In this document: positions 1 through 7,577 of the stretch, in pieces
How the letters are laid out: each line of letters begins with the position of its first letter
Numbering within the stretch: the first letter of the stretch is position 1
From: Larix sibirica
Taxonomy: Eukaryota; Streptophyta; Pinopsida; Pinales; Pinaceae
Length of the DNA: 10,572 nt
Direction of reading: 5' to 3'
Assembly (NCBI GenBank): GCA_004151065.3
Contig: NWUY0300068554.1
Location: 15,908 to 26,479 of the forward strand
Made by a program: the position numbers and the translations under genes
The notes under the pieces: generated by a model
Told to the model about the DNA's origin: nothing
What the model saw: only the letters and a program-made list of their open reading frames with translations
Databases searched by the model: none

Positions 1-737
1 TGTCCAATTTTTCCTAATGTTGCATCATTTCACAATTTGGACATCAACTATACAAATATTTGACCCACATCACCACCTTGATAATTTTTCATGACTTTAC
101 CAAGTGACTTAGGCCAATGCATCCCCCTAGTCCAATGGAGTGGTCCATAGAAAAAATTTGGGGACATTACATTCTCCACTCTCTATTTCATTGTATCATC
201 TTTTACGTTTATAATACAATATTATATCATCCAAAACCCTTATCCATCAACCCAGATTATATTACAACATCAATTCATTAACTAGACTTAGTTTACAATT
301 GGCCACAAAACCACGGACCAAAAATAGCTCAAATTGACCAAAAAATGGACCCAAAGAGCTTGTGCTAATCTCTTGTTTTTAGGGAAGATTTATATTGGTG
401 AGTTGGGTGTTCATTGCAAGTAAGATTGAAAGGATAATGCATCAATTTTTAACATAATCATATTTGGTATTCTATCTTGATAAAGCATTGCCACAGGTTT
501 GGACATCATATTTATGTGGAATATGAAAAAATTGTAGAAAGAATAGACCAACATTCAAAAAGATGCATGACTAATAGATGATGTAGAAATAGAGAAAGGG
601 AATTGTTACCCTTGAGTTTGCATAAGGGTTAAAGCAGGGATTGAAGATGATTGTGAACCAAATATGTACTTGCGAGGTTGCTTCAAGAAAAAAATTTGAA
701 TTCCCATGGTCATCATTGTTTATGTTGTCCATAGTTA
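1..737. other. AT-rich intergenic DNA, no gene seen
   Basis: No coding frame, RNA gene or element boundary could be supported here. A near-inverted repeat joins TGTCCAATT at the left edge to AATTTGGACA at 34-43. A run of related short phrases (GGACCAAAAA, TTGACCAAAA, TGGACCCAAA) lies at 315-356 and looks like low-complexity drift. The minus strand is open across roughly 571-777, but the 68-residue product has no recognisable motif and unremarkable composition, so I treat it as chance. Confidence 0.5.
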
Positions 738-1025
738 TGTTGTAAAGTGTTGTAAGAAGTGGGAACTGAGATACCACTTGTAATTGTTTATAAAAGGTTC
801 ATTATATAATGTATAATAAGACCAATTATCACAGTTGTCTCACGAGTGTATTTTTCTTATCGAGAAATATTTAGATCCTCATAGTCTAAGCCTTTTGAAA
901 TCTTTTCACTCAATAAAAATCCTCCAAATTCATGATCTAGTCCTCATACAATTGCCCTAATCATGGATCTTCTTGTTTCCCTTGGAATATTTCATATCAC
1001 TTTGAGTCATCATGGACATGTGTCA
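738..1025 (+). mobile_element. Candidate solo LTR (288 bp)
   Basis: The segment starts with TGTTGTAAAG and ends with ATGTGTCA, so it has the TG...CA ends expected of a long terminal repeat. It is flanked on both sides by the same 5-bp sequence AGTTA (733-737 and 1026-1030), the duplication size made by copia and gypsy integrases. Inside are a strong TATA box, TATAAAAGG at 789-797, about 50 bp from the left end, and an AATAAA polyadenylation-like signal at 912-917, in the order expected of U3-R-U5. No primer-binding site follows the right end, which fits a solo LTR left by recombination. The terminal inverted repeat is only TG/CA, so the exact ends rest mainly on the 5-bp match, which could be chance. 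Confidence 0.45.
789..797 (+). promoter_or_regulatory. TATA box in candidate LTR
   Basis: TATAAAAGG is a close match to the plant TATA consensus. It sits about 50 bp inside the candidate LTR and 115 bp before AATAAA, the spacing expected of a retrotransposon promoter. A second TATA-like sequence, TATAAATA, occurs at 1118-1125 outside the LTR, with nothing obvious to drive. Confidence 0.45.
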
Positions 1026-1030
1026 AGTTA

Positions 1031-1999
1031 GTCCTAATTATTTCACGGGGACTTCACCTAATTAACCCATGGCATATCACATGCGATCATGGGATATTAA
1101 AGAACACTCCTAATTTCTATAAATATTGACCCAAATTCCTTTTGTTGAAACCCCCTCCCAATACCTAAAACATAGATCCCCGCAACCCCTTTTTATACCC
1201 CAATCCTTATAATCCCCCCTACCTCCACACCCTAAACCCCTCACCCTCCCCTCAATACCTGCAATATATTGGCCCGATTTTTGACAATTTTAAAACCCAC
1301 TGTTATGAACTCATGTGCTAGGATATTGGTCAACAAGTGAATTCCCCCGTGAATTATTTATGAGTCTTTTAGAAGTCCTTCTTGCACTGTCTTGATTATT
1401 AAAGTTTCTTTGTAATTAAAACATAAGTTAGATGGTAAGAGGTCCCTTTCCCTAGCTCAAGCTTTGTTTTTTTTGTTCTATTTCTCAATTACCCTTTAGA
1501 ACCCATTCCCCATTCGGCATGTTATACCCTCACCATATATTTATGTAGTCGCATATCCTCATGAATGCCACTTGGATGCCTCATACCCTAGTTTTGGGAG
1601 ACATTATCTTTTGACAAAGCACCTATAATTGTACCAGCTTAATGCCATTAGATGCAAAGTGTTCACAAAAAGTGGTTATAATAGAAAATCCCCAAAATAT
1701 TGAGGAAGTTAGCAAATCCAAAACTGTTGTTTAAAGAGTCTCACCACATTTTTTGTTGCACATGTTTTTTTCTTCTAGAAGACTCCCTCATTTAACTAAT
1801 TCATCCCCCTTTTACTAAATTGTCCCCTCTTTTAGTGAGGCTCCACTCTCTTTTGACTTGCCATAGTGTTTGTTGGAACCACTTCATTACATTATTAATT
1901 TTTTGCCATGTCAAGAGGAACATAAGTATTTTTTATTTGGTTGTAAAATAGAAGTAGGTTTTTAAACATACAAATATTTTTTTAACAAAGAGGTAGTTA
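1031..1999. other. Gene-free stretch with a C-rich tract
   Basis: The notable part is 1144-1260, a strongly strand-asymmetric tract with many C runs and almost no G. The rest (1260-1999) is AT-rich. I could not assign it to an element or reading frame. Confidence 0.5.
1230..1251 (-). other. Potential G-quadruplex with telomere-like motif
   Basis: Read on the plus strand, the 22 bases consist of four C-runs of three or four separated by TAAA, TCA and T. The minus strand therefore fits the standard G3+N1-7 quadruplex pattern four times over. The first part, CCCTAAACCCC, is about one and a half units of the plant telomere repeat (TTTAGGG on the other strand) and resembles the telo-box of plant promoters. 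It lies inside a C-rich tract about 115 bp long. Confidence 0.5.
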
Positions 2000-2017
2000 A
2001 GTCTCAAGTCCTATATA
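2000..2017 (+). repeat. SINE target-site duplication, left copy
   Basis: AGTCTCAAGTCCTATATA here matches AGTTTCAATTCCTATATA at 2336-2353 at 16 of 18 positions. Similarity stops at once outside the pair. This is a typical length for the duplication made by LINE-driven SINE insertion. Confidence 0.8.
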
Positions 2018-2036
2018 GCACCGAGGGGTAGCACAG

Positions 2037-2129
2037 TTGGTTGGAGATTCTGAGTCCAATACCATAGTAGTTGAGGTCGTAGGTTCATTTCTATGGGTCC
2101 TTCGTGGTTAGGCTCCCAAACCTGGAGCC
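2037..2129 (+). repeat. SINE internal repeat, first unit
   Basis: This unit pairs with 2134-2230. The offset grows from 97 to 101 bp through small indels. It ends in a perfect hairpin, GGCTCC (2111-2116) with GGAGCC (2124-2129). The second unit keeps a shortened GGCTC/GAGCC stem and can form the alternative CTAGGTT/AACCTAG stem. Confidence 0.75.
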
Positions 2130-2133
2130 TCAA

Positions 2134-2230
2134 TTGGTTGGAGATTCTAATTCCAAGACCGTGGTATTCGAGGTCGAACGTTCAATTCTCTAGGTACGTG
2201 CTTCTAGGTTAGGCTCCCGAACCTAGAGCC
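2134..2230 (+). repeat. SINE internal repeat, second unit
   Basis: This is the second tRNA-derived unit, diverged from the first mainly by point changes and one 4-bp gap. Its B box fits consensus about as well as that of the first unit, but its A box is degraded. Transcription would therefore be expected to start from the first unit. Confidence 0.75.
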
Positions 2231-2335
2231 GACAGGGTGAGGACCCTTTAGGTTCCCCCCTGAGAATTATTACCATGGACATAGCGATCCCTCTATCTTC
2301 CAGGGCTGGGAACCACATTTAAAAAAAACAAACAA

Positions 2336-2353
2336 AGTTTCAATTCCTATATA
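2336..2353 (+). repeat. SINE target-site duplication, right copy
   Basis: This is the right-hand partner of 2000-2017, directly after the A-rich tail. The two mismatches (C/T and G/T) indicate an old insertion. Confidence 0.8.
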
Positions 2354-3187
2354 ACGCGACTACCTCTCTAATTTTAATGTTGTTGTTTGGCTTGGATAAA
2401 TTTTGTTGAATGTCAATATAAATGTTTAGGAGCAAATTTTAATGGGATATACTTGTATATGTGTGGCTTATTTATTTTTTCATGCTTAACGTTGGAGGTA
2501 ATATCTTAATAGCATTTTCATTCTTTTCCTAAAGAGGTAGTATTACCTAATTTGATGAAGGATATGGTATGGTAATATCGATAATTATTCATATTTCTAT
2601 TTTATTTGAATGAGAGTTAATCTTTGTATGTTTTCCTTAGTTTGGATTGTGCAACTTTAACCCCTATTTTTTGTATGGAGGCCTCTTAAAGGAAAGGAAG
2701 GAGAAGTCTCTTCTCCCTTTTTGATATTGTAGGTAACACACCAATTGGATTGAAGTTAGCCTAGGGTGGAATCTTTCCCTTCTAGTAGTCATTCTAATCA
2801 AGACCCTCTTGGTAAATATTGGATGATTCCATGCCCCGAAGTGTGTTTGGCGCTAGTCTCTTCCATTCAACCTCCAAAAGGTAAAAAAATGTCAAAAAAT
2901 TATAAACCCTCTTTTATTTCTTATATTCAAAAAAGAAAAAAGTAAAAATATTGTTTAATGTTTGTTTTATAGTAAAATTTACTAACCCTGGAAGAAAATC
3001 ATAATTAGTTTTGACAATTATCTTAATTCTATATTTTTTGTGAATATCTTGGGTTGGGTCTAATTAGAAATCTGAAATTTAATTATTTCATTTTCAATTT
3101 CTTTCTTTTAAGTCTTAAGGCATTAAAGATCAGTTTCTAAAATATTTAGCCCTAAAATATGAATTTTTCCCTATATTAATTGATTAG
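2354..3187. other. AT-rich intergenic DNA, no gene seen
   Basis: No frame, splice pair or repeat boundary stood out on either strand. It contains poly-T and poly-A runs and an AAGAGAAGG/CTTCTCCC-like mixed tract near 2690-2720, but nothing assignable. Confidence 0.5.
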
Positions 3188-3270
3188 CCTCCTCTCTCAT
3201 TGAATCATACTCATTACTATTTGTAGACACATATGAAATTCATATTAATTTTTGTTCATGCATCATGATG
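3188..3270 (+). repeat. Diverged direct repeat, copy 1
   Basis: This copy shares CCTCTCTCATTG, a GTAGACACATATGAAATT block, CATATTAATT and a CATGATG end with the second copy at 3334-3431. The start-to-start distance is about 145 bp. Pieces of similarity before each copy (ATTTTTC and TTTAA/CCC runs) suggest the duplicated unit was longer and has decayed. Confidence 0.55.
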
Positions 3271-3333
3271 GATGGGAAATTCCTTGAAAGAGTCTTGAAA
3301 ATGAGTAATTTTTCATTTTTTAAACCCCTCCTC

Positions 3334-3431
3334 CTTCCTCTCTCATTGCATCGTAGCCCCCTCATTCTTGTTAGTAGACCCATATGAAATTTATATTATT
3401 CATACTAAATTTTCATCATAAAACATGATGA
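3334..3431 (+). repeat. Diverged direct repeat, copy 2
   Basis: This is the partner of 3188-3270. It keeps CCTCTCTCATTG, TAGTAGACCCATATGAAATT, TATATTATTCATA and ACATGATGAC, and has an extra GTAGCCCCC segment. No coding meaning is visible. Confidence 0.55.
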
Positions 3432-3736
3432 CATTAGTATGTCATACTTATGAAACATGAAATTGAGGGTTCTGCATTGCAACCATTGTTTAGGGCATTA
3501 TGGTTGTACATTATAACCATTATCTATTGCAATCTAATGTACTCAATTTTTTCTAGTTTTCTAGTGTTGAAGTTTACAATGCTAGAATCCTAGAATATTT
3601 ATGTTTTCCTTTCAATATGTCTGCAAGTGCTTTTAAAGCATAATAATTAAGATTGTGTGTGTGTGTGTGCCTGTGTGTTTGGACATAGTATTAGTACTTG
3701 TTGAATCCCATTATGGATTTTTAATATTTTCCCACA
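3432..3736 (+). mobile_element. Possible 3' part of a copia 5' LTR
   Basis: The right edge, TTTTCCCACA, lies directly against a copia-type primer-binding site, so the preceding DNA should be the end of a 5' LTR. The left boundary could not be found: no TGTGGGAAAA-like start and no second LTR copy are visible in the window. The segment includes the TG microsatellite and is otherwise AT-rich. Confidence 0.35.
3654..3678 (+). repeat. TG microsatellite
   Basis: Eight TG dinucleotides are followed by a CC interruption and a further short TG run. Confidence 0.9.
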
Positions 3737-3753
3737 TGGTATAAGATTTGAAC
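3737..3753 (+). promoter_or_regulatory. Copia-type primer-binding site
   Basis: TGGTATAAGATTTGAAC resembles the TGGTATCAGAGC sequence complementary to initiator methionine tRNA that primes reverse transcription in plant Ty1/copia elements, with two changes in the first twelve bases. It directly follows CA, the expected LTR end. A copia protease fossil lies 0.75 kb downstream in the correct orientation, which supports the call. Confidence 0.55.
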
Positions 3754-3772
3754 ATCATTATTTTATCGGAAA

Positions 3773-4488
3773 ATGAAGACACCAGATGTATTAAGATGTA
3801 CCTGAATGATTTGTGAAATAAAAACATCAATAACATTGGCATGCATGTCAATGACCAAGGGGAGTATGAAAAATATGGCATCCTCATTTGGAATTCTAAT
3901 TCAAGAGGCCTAAATGGATGTTAATAATAGTTTTTCTAACTATGAGTACACTATTAGGAACTTGTCGATGAGAACAAATGGTTTCGATTAGTTTAAGATC
4001 AAGATAAACCAAATATTGATAAGGTATAACTTAAAAAGTATGATTCATGGAAAAATAAGTTGAAGTCATTGGTAGAATTGTTGAATGTGGAGCACATCAT
4101 TTCACATTTTTTATTGTAGATAGTGTACACAACAACTAGGTTACATTTAAATTGCATGAAAGACATAAGGATATTTGAGTGTTATATTTGCAAAATTAGT
4201 TATAAAATATGTAGATGACTAAAAGAGAATGTGTTACACAATACAACAATTAATATATAATTTGTAATATTATCAACTCCTATACATAATAGACAAGGCA
4301 GAAGAAAAATATCTAATTACTTTAATGATAAATGCATTGAGATGAGCATTCATTTTATTTTAGTTTTATTTCCATCATTAGATGCTCATATTAATAATAA
4401 TAAAAATTGGATGGAATGATAAGAACCATTAGAGTAATAAAAATTCACACAATGAGGAGTTAAACATTATTTTTTAACATCATCAGTA
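3773..4488 (+). pseudogene. gag: Decayed gag-like region of copia element
   Basis: Position and spacing make this the expected gag region, between the primer-binding site and the protease fossil. An ATG occurs at 3773, but no long frame survives and most of the stretch is not recognisable as Gag. The only candidate motif is at about 4171-4210, where one frame reads ECYICKISYKICR followed by a stop. This could be a broken CCHC zinc knuckle, but the spacing is short and His is replaced by Tyr. The call rests mainly on context. Confidence 0.3.
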
Positions 4489-4644
4489 GTCATAGATTCC
4501 TCCAATAATGTTTAGTATATTAACTCAAAGGGGACATGGCACATGTATTACAAGAATGGTTGGTTTGAAACCTTCAAGAATTATACTCAAGATGAATCAA
4601 TAAATTTGGGAGATGATAGTGTGCAATAAAATGATGGAAAGGTA
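4489..4644 (+). pseudogene. Copia aspartic protease fossil
   Basis: One frame reads V-stop-YINSKGTWHM, then WFETFKNY, then INLGDDSV. This is the order seen in the Ty1/copia protease region: a W-Y-I/L-D-S-G-A active-site loop, H-M, an aromatic WF..F..Y block, then LGD. In the intact family the catalytic Asp stands where this copy has Asn (codon AAC at 4522), and the usual G-A pair is changed to K-G. The stop at 4513 (TAG) sits at the usual Trp, and another stop follows at 4627. Similarity fades after about 4644, before any integrase or reverse transcriptase could be seen, so the element is truncated or rearranged here. Confidence 0.6.
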
Positions 4645-4789
4645 AACAAACAAATATCTAAACTGTTCCAACGCAAAAGCCCCATATGGGTGGAGCTTGA
4701 GGAAATGACCTAGAGATTGAATAATGTAAGGAAATGAGTGATTTCTATAATATATTCATGGCAATGGGTCATGGTGATTAAAAATATCC

Positions 4790-5110
4790 TAATAGTGAAC
4801 ATAACTTATTTTATAATCTATGCAATATGTATTGAACCTTTGCATGGATCACCCCATATAGTGACTATTGAAGGGGCCAATTATGTTGTTTTGCAAATTA
4901 TGCTTGCATATCACAAAATTTGACCTAATCATCCAAAAAAAAACCTTTTTGATATGGGAGGGTATTAGAACTAAAAATAATCCATGGATATCCTCCCCAG
5001 AGACCAAAATATTTGGTGGTTGAAATAATCCAAACAAGATGGGACTGAATCTAATTATGTGTTGCAAAGATTCTATACGTCACTATGGCCTTAATGGATA
5101 TCATGAATGA
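4790..5110 (+). repeat. 369-bp tandem duplication, copy 1
   Basis: The copy matches about 5158-5480 through CATGGATCA, AGTGACTA, GGGGCCAAT, CAAATT.TGCTTGCAT, ACCTAATCA.CC, TTTGATATG and TGGATATCCTCC/TGGATGGCCTCC blocks, roughly 75% by eye. In one frame both copies give related peptide pieces (LAYHKI then PNHPKKN here; LASHRILPNQPKKY in copy 2), so the ancestor was probably coding. The product is not recognised. Stops and indels break every frame. Confidence 0.6.
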
Positions 5111-5157
5111 TATGGAATATTATATAGAGTGATACAAGGTTCATCCATTTCATTTTA

Positions 5158-5480
5158 TGAAAAGTGATTACAACTTCTTTTATCATCTATAAAAGACATA
5201 TTCTACCCTCACATGGATCATGGCTAGTGACTACTAAAAGGGGCCAATGTAAAAAAAATTCAAATTGTGCTTGCATCTCATAGAATCTTACCTAATCAAC
5301 CTAAAAAGTACTTTGTTGATATGAGATGGTTTTATAACTCAATTATAATATTGGGATGGCCTCCTTAAAGGAAAAAATATTGGGTTCCCGAAACAAGCCA
5401 AGCAAGTTCGAATTGAATCCAATTGAGTTCCACCAAGATCGTGTTTGGAACTATGGCCTCAATGGATTCTATAAACATGA
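5158..5480 (+). repeat. 369-bp tandem duplication, copy 2
   Basis: This is the second copy, shifted 369 bp from the first at the CATGGATCA anchor (4843 and 5212). Its 3' half contains a 66-codon open frame (5356-5556, MASLKEKILG... to ...IILKL) that runs past the repeat end. The frame carrying the peptide similarity to copy 1 is a different one, so this open frame may be accidental. Confidence 0.6.
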
Positions 5481-5860
5481 CCTAAGGGTGATAGTAGGAT
5501 ATCCAAAAATATTTTTACCCAAGTCTATCTACCACAAGATAATTTTAAAACTCTAAATGAGCTTTGCTTGGTTTTAAGAATAATTTTTTCTCTACTAAAC
5601 AAGTCCAAGCACATGAAAGTGGAAGTTCATCTCGCCCCTTGCCCATCCCCTCCTAACATTGCTCTCAAGTAATAGCACCCAATCTATATAGTGCAAAAAA
5701 ATGAAATTAACATAATATCAACCAATTTCATAGAAAATGGGATAAATGTAGAAAAACAAAAGGCATACACTCGGTGGTAAAAAAAGAGAATACAATATAG
5801 TACAAAAATTATAATCATCTCATATGCCATTTCAATAATTAGATAAATTCATTAATATTT
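5481..5860. other. AT-rich DNA between fossils
   Basis: No gene or repeat boundary was found. It lies downstream of the minus-strand fossil's stop codon and could include its old 3' untranslated region, but no clear AATAAA signal on that strand marks an end. Confidence 0.4.
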
Positions 5861-6185
5861 TTATTCTTCATCAAAATCAAAATCAAAATAATTAGCATTT
5901 GAATCGTTGAAAGGATTTTCCATAACAACATCATCATCAACTTCTTCAACTTCTTTGTTTGAAACATCTACCTGTTTATTATCTACATCATATTCAAATT
6001 ATTCATTTAAGACATATACCTAGTCCTAATATGCATCATATTCTTCATTTGACACATCTACCTAATCCTATGCACCATCTTTTTGGTATGATTCAATATC
6101 TATTTCTTTTGGTACAATGATATTTTATAGGCCTTCCTCTTAGCTCATACCTAACTACATATAACCAGTCTACTTTATTTGGAAT
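5861..6185 (-). pseudogene. Fossil of an acidic protein C-terminus
   Basis: Read on the minus strand from 6185 to a TAA stop at 5861-5863, one frame gives a product very rich in Asp, Glu, Asn and Val. It contains three tandem units of 14-16 residues (QVDVSNKEVEEVDDD and relatives) and ends NYFDFDFDEE. The last 45 codons (5864-5998) are open. Further upstream, nine stops interrupt the frame, all TAG or TAA and each explicable as a mutated Gln codon. The matching DNA repeat is visible as ACATCTACCT-like blocks at 5964, 6012 and 6054. The protein is not recognised; acidic tails occur on several plant transposases, but that is only a guess. Upstream homology stops abruptly at the CACTACAAG terminus, as if an insertion had cut the gene. 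Confidence 0.45.
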
Positions 6186-6206
6186 CACTACAAGCAGAAG
6201 GCCCTT

Positions 6207-6306
6207 TAGCAGAGGATATAGTATATTCTCCTCTCAAAAGAGTCTAAATATATATTTATAGCAAAGGTTACTAGCATAGGTAAGTGGTCAGAGGTTTTAG
6301 CGGAGG
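6207..6306 (+). repeat. Four TAGCNNAGG subterminal boxes
   Basis: TAGCAGAGG (6207), TAGCAAAGG (6259), TAGCATAGG (6272) and TAGCGGAGG (6298) share seven fixed positions. Their start-to-start distances are 52, 13 and 26 bp, all multiples of 13. They lie within 120 bp of the CACTACAAG end, where transposase-binding sites are expected. Confidence 0.65.
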
Positions 6307-6383
6307 TTGTTTTTTCGTGTGTTTATTTTAACCAGAACGCACTGGTGCATTTCCAATCCAGATGCACTAGGAAGCCAGAAACC
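6305..6383 (+). repeat. Partial first unit of 123-bp tandem array
   Basis: This is the 3' two-thirds of the unit that repeats downstream. TTCGTGTGTTTATTTTAACC and CACTGGTGCATTTCCAATCC align with the GGTGCGTTACTTCAACC and CCGGTGCATTTACAACC parts of later units. Confidence 0.5.
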
Positions 6384-6852
6384 ATGTTACACTACGTCCA
6401 AAAAAGTCATCGCGTGAAAAAAAAATATTTTTGAAACAGGTGTGTGATGTAAATATAAACGCCCTAGTGTGTTTAGATCAACCACGCACTGTGACACTAT
6501 AAATCTTGTCACACCGCGACCAAAAGTATCGTTAAGTGAAAAAAATTATATGTTCGCAACTAGTGAGTTACTTCACTACAAATGAACCAATGCATTCACA
6601 ACCACCACACACAAAGGATACCATAAATCATGTTGCACCGCGACCAAAAAATATCATCAAGAGAAAAAAAACTATATTGTCAAAACCGGTGCGTTACTTC
6701 AACCCAAACGTACCGGTGCATTTACAACCACCACACATTGGGAAAGCATAAATAATGTTGCACTGAGACCGAAAAATATCATCAAATGAAAAACTACATT
6801 TTTTGCAATCGGTGAGTTTATTAATATCAATTGCATTGGTGCATCCTTAAAT
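6384..6852 (+). repeat. Tandem array, about 123-bp unit, four copies
   Basis: Units begin at 6384, 6506, 6630 and 6755, with lengths of 122, 124, 125 and 98 bp. Each starts with an ATGTTGCACCGCGACC-like block, followed by AAAAATATCATCAAGTGAAAAAA, a GGTGAGTTACTTC-like block, GGTGCATTTACAACC and CATAAAT. The last copy lacks about 25 bp near its end. A further ATGTTGCATTG at 6853 starts a degenerate fifth unit. The array produces apparent open frames on both strands (for example 6536-6751) that are repeat artefacts. Confidence 0.75.
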
Positions 6853-7443
6853 ATGTTGCATTGAATTTGGATTAATTTTTTCATTTCAAAAAAATATTCA
6901 GTGGTTTATTTTATAGCATGAACCACCCCAGGGCGTCAATGAAGTCGCCGCACCATTTTAGGTAAAAAATGAGAATCATTATATTTTATTTCAAATTGTA
7001 CATGCGGTGTAGTTTCTTTTAACACTCGCCCCAGTGCGTCCGAGACTCAATCACATCGTAAAATGGATTTATAAAAATAAATTACCACACCGTAAAAATC
7101 ATTTTTACCATCTACAGTGCTTCTGAGCCCAACAACACCGGTTCTGTATATCACCCCCTTAGACACCCTAACATTTTTGTTGCACGTGGACACATTTCTG
7201 ATTCCTATTGGCTCATGTCTGCATTTTGAATTTTTCCAAAATGTGGGCAAAGTTTCAAAATTTCTGTACATTTCCATGATGCCTCCTTGACACACAAGAG
7301 AGAAGCTAAATTGATTGTTACCTCACAATTTAATTTTTTAGTGGATTAATTTTTAAAATTAAGTCTTAATTTGGTAGTTAAAAAACGATTTAAAAAAAGT
7401 CACACGATGCATTAGAGCCATTGGGATCACACCACGAGTCGGC

Positions 7444-7468
7444 GCACCCTGCAAGTTTTACAGGGTGC
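7444..7468. repeat. Perfect hairpin within the motif field
   Basis: GCACCCTG (7444-7451) and CAGGGTGC (7461-7468) form an 8-bp perfect stem with a 9-base loop. It overlaps a second palindrome, TTTTACA (7457-7463) with TGTAAAA (7474-7480). Confidence 0.7.
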
Positions 7469-7515
7469 ACCTTGTAAAATTAGGGTGCACATTTCTCTAA
7501 TGATGCGCTCCGTGT

Positions 7516-7577
7516 TTGTAGTGCACCAAAAACATTAATTTAAAAAAAAACAATAACTATAAACCAGTGCACTACAA
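7516..7577. repeat. 11-bp inverted repeat with CACTA-like ends
   Basis: TTGTAGTGCAC (7516-7526) and GTGCACTACAA (7567-7577) are perfect inverted repeats separated by 40 AT-rich bases. Each arm contains a CACTACAA end, the left one facing left and the right one facing right. If the left arm were the right end of the element starting at 6186, its terminal repeat would agree at 10 of the first 11 bases, but the 3-bp flanks (AAT and CAC) do not match. Confidence 0.6.

Larger units (their letters stand above)
2018..2335 (+). mobile_element. Dimeric tRNA-derived SINE
   Basis: The element begins GCACCGAGGGG and carries a perfect RNA polymerase III A box, TAGCACAGTTGG (2029-2040), and a near-consensus B box, GGTTCATTTCT (2082-2092). 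It ends in an A-rich tail (2321-2336). It is a dimer: 2037-2129 repeats as 2134-2230, sharing TTGGTTGGAGATTCT, the GAGGTCG block and the GGCTCC...GAGCC end. The second unit has its own B box, CGTTCAATTCT (2179-2189), and a weak A box at 2126-2137. A unique 3' part (2231-2320) precedes the tail; it should hold the LINE-recognised end. An 18-bp imperfect target duplication brackets the element. It is non-autonomous, so any transposition would have needed a partner LINE that is not present here. Confidence 0.85.

Noticed and set aside
571-777. 68-codon minus-strand open frame
   Set aside because: It has no recognisable domain and overlaps the candidate LTR start. Chance is the better explanation.
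2018-2100. Functional tRNA gene suggested by A and B boxes
   Set aside because: The box spacing is too long, no cloverleaf acceptor stem closes, and the A-rich tail with target duplications identifies a SINE.
4206-4217. TATGTAGATGAC, which reads YVDD as in copia reverse transcriptase
   Set aside because: The surrounding residues do not resemble reverse transcriptase, a stop follows at once, and it lies upstream of the protease, the wrong order for copia.
4738-5067. Opposed short open frames in duplication copy 1
   Set aside because: Neither is kept in copy 2. The minus-strand frame is a shadow, and the plus-strand frame is only a fragment of a broken coding repeat.
6536-6884. Open frames on both strands in the tandem array
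   Set aside because: The predicted peptides simply repeat with the 123-bp DNA unit and have no protein-like features.
6186-7523. Complete 1.3-kb CACTA element ending at TTTGTAGTG
   Set aside because: The ends agree at 10 of 11 bases, but the 3-bp flanks differ and the motif field continues past 7523, so I did not set this as the boundary.
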